Of a stretch of DNA of 7,815 nt, positions 5,090-7,815 are shown piece by piece. The position numbers and the translations under genes were made by a program. Positions within the stretch are counted from its first letter, which is position 1. Every line of letters begins with the position of its first letter. Source of the DNA: Chlamydiia bacterium (GTDB lineage Bacteria; Chlamydiota; Chlamydiia; Chlamydiales; Simkaniaceae); assembly GCA_020440405.1 (NCBI GenBank), contig JAGROF010000069.1, positions 1 to 7,815 on the forward strand, written 5' to 3'. The notes beneath the pieces were generated by a model. It worked only from the letters and a program-made list of their open reading frames with translations. It had not been told where the DNA came from and ran no database searches.

Positions 5090-5928
5090 GATTATGGATT
5101 ATAGGAAAGCGCGGCATTCTCTCCAGTGCGATGCAGCGAAAATGTCAAGAAAAAGGAATCGATTACCTTGCCACATCGCGCAAAGAGGTGGACTTAGAAC
5201 ACCTGGAAGCGGTGGATGCTCAATTTAAAACGCTTATGTTTACCCATGTGATCAATTGTGCGGGCTATACAGCTGTTGATCGTGCAGAAGAAGAAGAGGA
5301 GAAAGCTTTAGCACTCAATGCTGAAGCGATCGAAACCCTTGCGAAACTCTCTAAAATGCATGGAAAGAAACTCATCCATTTTTCAACCGATTATGTCTTT
5401 GATGGGAAAGAAAAAGGGTATGATGTGCAGGCTGTGACAGCCCCCCTTTCCGTTTATGGGAAGAGCAAAGAAGAAGGGGAAAAACGGCTCAAACAGTATT
5501 ACCCTGAAGCGTGTCTTATCCGCACCTCATGGCTTTTTGGAAAGGAGGGCACCCACTTTGTGCGGACAATGATCCACCTGATGCAAGAGCAGGAGATGGT
5601 GGGAGTGGTGAATGATCAATGGGGGCGGCCAACCTACGCCGATGATTTAGCTGAAGCAGCTCTTTCTCTTTTAGATGCATCGGGAACGTTTCATTTTGCC
5701 AATCTTGGGGAAACCACCTGGCATGGATTTGCAGAGGTAATCAAAAAGAAGCTGGAAGAAGTGTGTTCCCCGCTAAAATGTCAAAAGGTTCAACCCATTT
5801 CGACAGCAGAGTTTGGAGCCAAAGCCAAGCGTCCCCCATCGTCTATTTTAAAAACAGAGGCATTTTCTCCTTCTCATTGGGAAAAAGGACTAGAAGAGGT
5901 GATCCGTCATGTTATTGCCACTCAGTAG
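5086..5928 (+). CDS. rfbD: dTDP-4-dehydrorhamnose reductase
   Basis: At 280 residues this is a short-chain dehydrogenase that reduces dTDP-4-dehydro-L-rhamnose to dTDP-L-rhamnose with NAD(P)H, the last step of the pathway. The N-terminal Rossmann motif reads WIIGKRGILSSAM (4-16), keeping Gly7 and Gly10 of GxxGxL but with Lys-Arg in place of the usual small residues of GANGQLG. Other signatures are NCAGYTAVDRAE (57-68), FSTDYVFDG (99-107), the catalytic YxxxK as Tyr124 and Lys128 in VYGKSKEEGE, RTSWLFG (146-152) and the substrate-binding RPTY (181-184). The C-terminal AKRPPSSIL stretch matches the family. The start at 5086 gives the Rossmann strand at residue 3 and overlaps the rfbC stop by ATGA. 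A five-Glu run (69-73 region) is low complexity. The product is also known as RmlD. Confidence 0.93.
   Translation: MRLWIIGKRGILSSAMQRKCQEKGIDYLATSRKEVDLEHLEAVDAQFKTLMFTHVINCAGYTAVDRAEEEEEKALALNAEAIETLAKLSKMHGKKLIHFSTDYVFDGKEKGYDVQAVTAPLSVYGKSKEEGEKRLKQYYPEACLIRTSWLFGKEGTHFVRTMIHLMQEQEMVGVVNDQWGRPTYADDLAEAALSLLDASGTFHFANLGETTWHGFAEVIKKKLEEVCSPLKCQKVQPISTAEFGAKAKRPPSSILKTEAFSPSHWEKGLEEVIRHVIATQ
5896..5899 (+). promoter_or_regulatory. Ribosome binding site of rfbB inside rfbD
   Basis: GAGG (within AGAGGTGA) sits 9 nt before the ATG at 5909, inside the last codons of rfbD. It supports a start that overlaps rfbD by 20 nt rather than a later one. Confidence 0.55.
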
Positions 5929-6892
5929 TGCTCACTTGTTGGTGACAGGAGGGGCAGGCTTTATGGGGTCCGCCTTTATCCGATATGTACTCAAACAAGA
6001 AGGGTTTACAGGACATTTAACCAATTTAGACCTGTTAACCTATGCAGGAAACTTAGAAAGTGTCGCATCGGTTGCGGATGACTCCCGGTATCAATTTGTC
6101 CAGGGGGATATTCGAGACAGCGATCTTTTAATGAGCCTTCATAAGGAAAGACCTATCCAGGGAATTGTGCACTTTGCTGCAGAAACCCATGTCGATCGGA
6201 GTATTGCCGATCCTCAAACGTTTCTAGAAACCAATGTGATGGGGACCTATATCCTTTTAGAGTTTGTGCGAAAGCATCCCATGCACTTTCACCATATTTC
6301 AACAGATGAGGTCTATGGGGCTTTAGGGAATGAAGGGCATTTCACTGAAAGCTCCCCCTACCGCCCTAACTCTCCTTATGCAGCCTCAAAGGCAAGTAGT
6401 GATCACTTGGTGCGTTCCTTTGCAAAGACCTATGGAATTTCGACAACACTTTCTCATGCGAGTAATAACTATGGGCCCTTTCAATATCCTGAGAAATTCA
6501 TTCCTCTCATGATCAAGCATGCCCTAGAAGGAAAACCTTTACCTGTGTATGGATCAGGGGAAAATATGCGAGAATGGCTCTATGTTGAAGATCATGCTCG
6601 AGCGATTTGGACGATTTTAAGCCAAGGGAAGCGGGGAGAAGTCTATAATATTGGAGGGGGAAATGAGATGAAAAATATCGATCTTCTTCGATTGATTTTG
6701 AAAATCCTTCAAAAAGCTACAGGAGAAAACCATTTAGAAGATCTCATTACCTTTGTTCCCGATCGTTTGGGTCACGACTTTCGCTATGCAATGGAGGGGA
6801 CAAAAATTCAGCAGCTGGGGTACCGCTCGATTTGGCCTCTTGAGGCGGGGCTGCGAGAAACCATCCGATCGTTTCCAGGAGTTCTCGTATGA
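5909..6892 (+). CDS. rfbB: dTDP-glucose 4,6-dehydratase
   Basis: This 327-residue extended short-chain dehydrogenase converts dTDP-D-glucose to dTDP-4-dehydro-6-deoxy-D-glucose using tightly bound NAD. Key features are VTGGAGFMGS (12-21, GxxGxxG for NAD), VHFAAETHVDRSI (87-99), STDEVYG (131-137, catalytic Thr132-Asp133-Glu134), Tyr157 and Lys161 in YAASKASSD, NNYGPFQYPEKFIPL (186-200), GENMREWLYVEDH (217-229) and PDRLGHDFRYA (284-294). The usual NVRDW is NMREW here, a conservative change, so activity is expected. Length is slightly below the typical 340-360. The gene overlaps rfbD by 20 nt and kdsB by ATGA. The preceding enzyme in the pathway, RfbA, is not encoded in this window. The product is also known as RmlB. 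Confidence 0.95.
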   Translation: MLLPLSSAHLLVTGGAGFMGSAFIRYVLKQEGFTGHLTNLDLLTYAGNLESVASVADDSRYQFVQGDIRDSDLLMSLHKERPIQGIVHFAAETHVDRSIADPQTFLETNVMGTYILLEFVRKHPMHFHHISTDEVYGALGNEGHFTESSPYRPNSPYAASKASSDHLVRSFAKTYGISTTLSHASNNYGPFQYPEKFIPLMIKHALEGKPLPVYGSGENMREWLYVEDHARAIWTILSQGKRGEVYNIGGGNEMKNIDLLRLILKILQKATGENHLEDLITFVPDRLGHDFRYAMEGTKIQQLGYRSIWPLEAGLRETIRSFPGVLV

Positions 6893-7626
6893 AAATCGTT
6901 TGTGTGATTCCAGCGCGCCTTGCTTCGAGTCGATTCCCTCGAAAAGTTTTAACAATGTTGGGTGAAAAACCGATGCTGCAATGGGTCTGGGAGGCTGCAA
7001 GCAATGTGGATCTCTTTGATGAGGTCGCTTTTGCAATCGACGCCTCGGAAACGGCGCGCCTCATCGACTCCTTTGGGGGAAAGCATTTCATGACCTCTCC
7101 CGATTGTGCGTCTGGAACCGACCGGTTGATTGAGCTCCAAGAAGAAAAGAAGATGGAAGGGGATATTTGGGTGAATTGGCAAGGGGATGAACCTTTTATT
7201 CACCAAGAAATGATTGAAAATCTTCTCAGTACGCCTGATGCTCCCTATGATATATGGTCCCTAAAAAAAGAAATTGAACGGGAGGAAGACATTGAAGACC
7301 CCAATGTGGTGAAAGTGGTGACCGATGCAGAAGACCGCGCCCTCTACTTTTCACGTGCCCCGATTCCTTACGATCGTGATGGACTAGAGGATGTGACCTA
7401 TTATAAACACATCGGCATCTATGCCTATCGCGCAAAAGCGCTCAAGCAGATCGCAACCCTTCCACGTAGTGTCTTAGAGAAAGCAGAAGGATTAGAGCAG
7501 CTCCGCTTTCTAGAAAATGGAATGACCCTTCAAGTGCATGAGACCTCACATGAAACCGTTGGTATCGATGTGCCTGAGGATTTAGCGCGCGCTATGGATC
7601 GCATCTCCTCCCAGTTTGCATTCTGA
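6889..7626 (+). CDS. kdsB: 3-deoxy-manno-octulosonate cytidylyltransferase (CMP-Kdo synthetase)
   Basis: The 245-residue cytosolic enzyme couples Kdo to CTP, giving CMP-Kdo for attachment to lipid A. The nucleotide-binding start IPARLASSRFPRK (7-19) corresponds to the family's IPARxxSTRLPGK, with Arg18 replacing the usual Gly. Other conserved blocks are TSPDCASGTDRL (69-80), VNWQGDEPFI (94-103), DPNVVKVVTD followed by ALYFSRAPIPYDRD, YKHIGIYAYR, LEQLRFLENG and GIDVPEDLARA near the C-terminus. Length is typical. Relatives that activate 8-amino-Kdo (KdsB-like) or other sugars exist, so the exact sugar is inferred from the family. AGGAG (6877-6881) lies 7 nt before the ATG, which overlaps the rfbB stop codon, so kdsB is the last gene of the coupled operon. 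Confidence 0.92.
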   Translation: MKIVCVIPARLASSRFPRKVLTMLGEKPMLQWVWEAASNVDLFDEVAFAIDASETARLIDSFGGKHFMTSPDCASGTDRLIELQEEKKMEGDIWVNWQGDEPFIHQEMIENLLSTPDAPYDIWSLKKEIEREEDIEDPNVVKVVTDAEDRALYFSRAPIPYDRDGLEDVTYYKHIGIYAYRAKALKQIATLPRSVLEKAEGLEQLRFLENGMTLQVHETSHETVGIDVPEDLARAMDRISSQFAF

Positions 7627-7655
7627 CGCTTCTCTCCCGTTACTTCTATTATTTT

Positions 7656-7733
7656 GAACCACCGAGAGCACAGAGGACACAGAGATGTTTTTTCCCCTCT
7701 TTTTCTCTGTGATCTCCGTGTTCTCTGTGGTTT
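7656..7733. repeat. Hairpin repeat of 9-nt CACAGAG-type units
   Basis: The arms 7656-7685 and 7704-7733 are complementary at 24 of 30 positions, around an 18-nt pyrimidine-rich loop (7686-7703). Each arm is three 9-nt units: CACCGAGAG, CACAGAGGA, CACAGAGAT in the left, and CTCTGTGAT, CTCCGTGTT, CTCTGTGGT in the right. It lies 29 nt after the kdsB stop. From memory, very similar CCACAGAG/CACAGAG palindromes are dispersed through genomes of several unrelated bacteria; I cannot verify this here. It might act as a transcript-end or mRNA-stabilising structure for the operon, though no U-tract follows the right arm. Confidence 0.8.
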
Positions 7734-7762
7734 AGCTCTAGTCGACTCTTTTAGAGGGTGTC

Positions 7763-7815
7763 TTGCGCGAGCTGATCATTCAGGAAGTGTCTTCTATGAG
7801 AAAAGTTCAAGGCGC
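7763..7815 (+). CDS. Possible 5' end of a gene cut by the window edge
   Basis: An open frame runs from the stop at 7739-7741 to the window end and reads plausibly as protein (LRELIIQEVSS, then MRKVQG). Two starts are possible: TTG at 7763 with AGAGGG 5 nt upstream, or ATG at 7796 with AGGAAG (7782-7787) 8 nt upstream. Too little is visible for any functional call, and it may be non-coding. Confidence 0.25.
   Translation, partial: MRELIIQEVSSMRKVQG

Noticed and set aside
7656..7733. CRISPR-like array from repeated CACAGAG units
   Set aside because: Units are 9 nt, contiguous without spacers, and arranged as an inverted pair, so this is a palindromic repeat and not a CRISPR array.

Overview
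The window is an ordinary protein-coding stretch from a Gram-negative bacterium. This follows from a Kdo-activating enzyme (KdsB) and three dTDP-L-rhamnose enzymes, which point to lipopolysaccharide or another rhamnose-containing surface glycan. Base composition is moderate and genes are tightly packed with frequent 4-nt ATGA overlaps. The gene flavours are compatible with an environmental member of the Chlamydiota, but this is a guess without database searches. I see no tRNA, rRNA, insertion sequence, phage gene or CRISPR array.

Layout: (1) 1-345 is non-coding, with a perfect inverted repeat at the left edge, a candidate promoter near 112-141 and a long imperfect hairpin (209-287) in the predicted leader of the next gene. 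(2) 346-837 (+) encodes a small exported protein with Gln/Gly/Ser/Tyr-rich ends and a two-cysteine core; I do not recognise the family. (3) 3766-839 (-) is a three-gene, translationally coupled unit: an APS-kinase-like protein with an unusual hydrophobic N-terminus, a succinate-semialdehyde-type aldehyde dehydrogenase, and a CPBP-family membrane protease. Its last stop codon lies 1 nt from the stop codon of the convergent Q-rich gene. (4) 3801-4499 (+) is a PgeF/YfiH-type protein, divergent from the APS kinase with only 34 bp between starts. (5) 4553-7626 (+) is an overlapping operon rfbC-rfbD-rfbB-kdsB, preceded by the best promoter in the window (TTGTCA, 18 nt, TATACT). (6) 7627-7815 holds a conspicuous hairpin repeat whose two arms are each three 9-nt units, followed possibly by the start of another gene cut by the window edge.

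Functionally, RfbB makes dTDP-4-keto-6-deoxyglucose, RfbC epimerises it and RfbD reduces it to dTDP-L-rhamnose; KdsB makes CMP-Kdo for the inner core. The first rhamnose enzyme, RfbA (glucose-1-phosphate thymidylyltransferase), is not in the window. The most unusual items are the hydrophobic leader on the APS kinase, the structured leader upstream of the Q-rich exported protein, a T9 tract early in rfbC, and the 9-nt-periodic hairpin repeat at the right end. I did not find convincing evidence of a wholly new multi-gene system.
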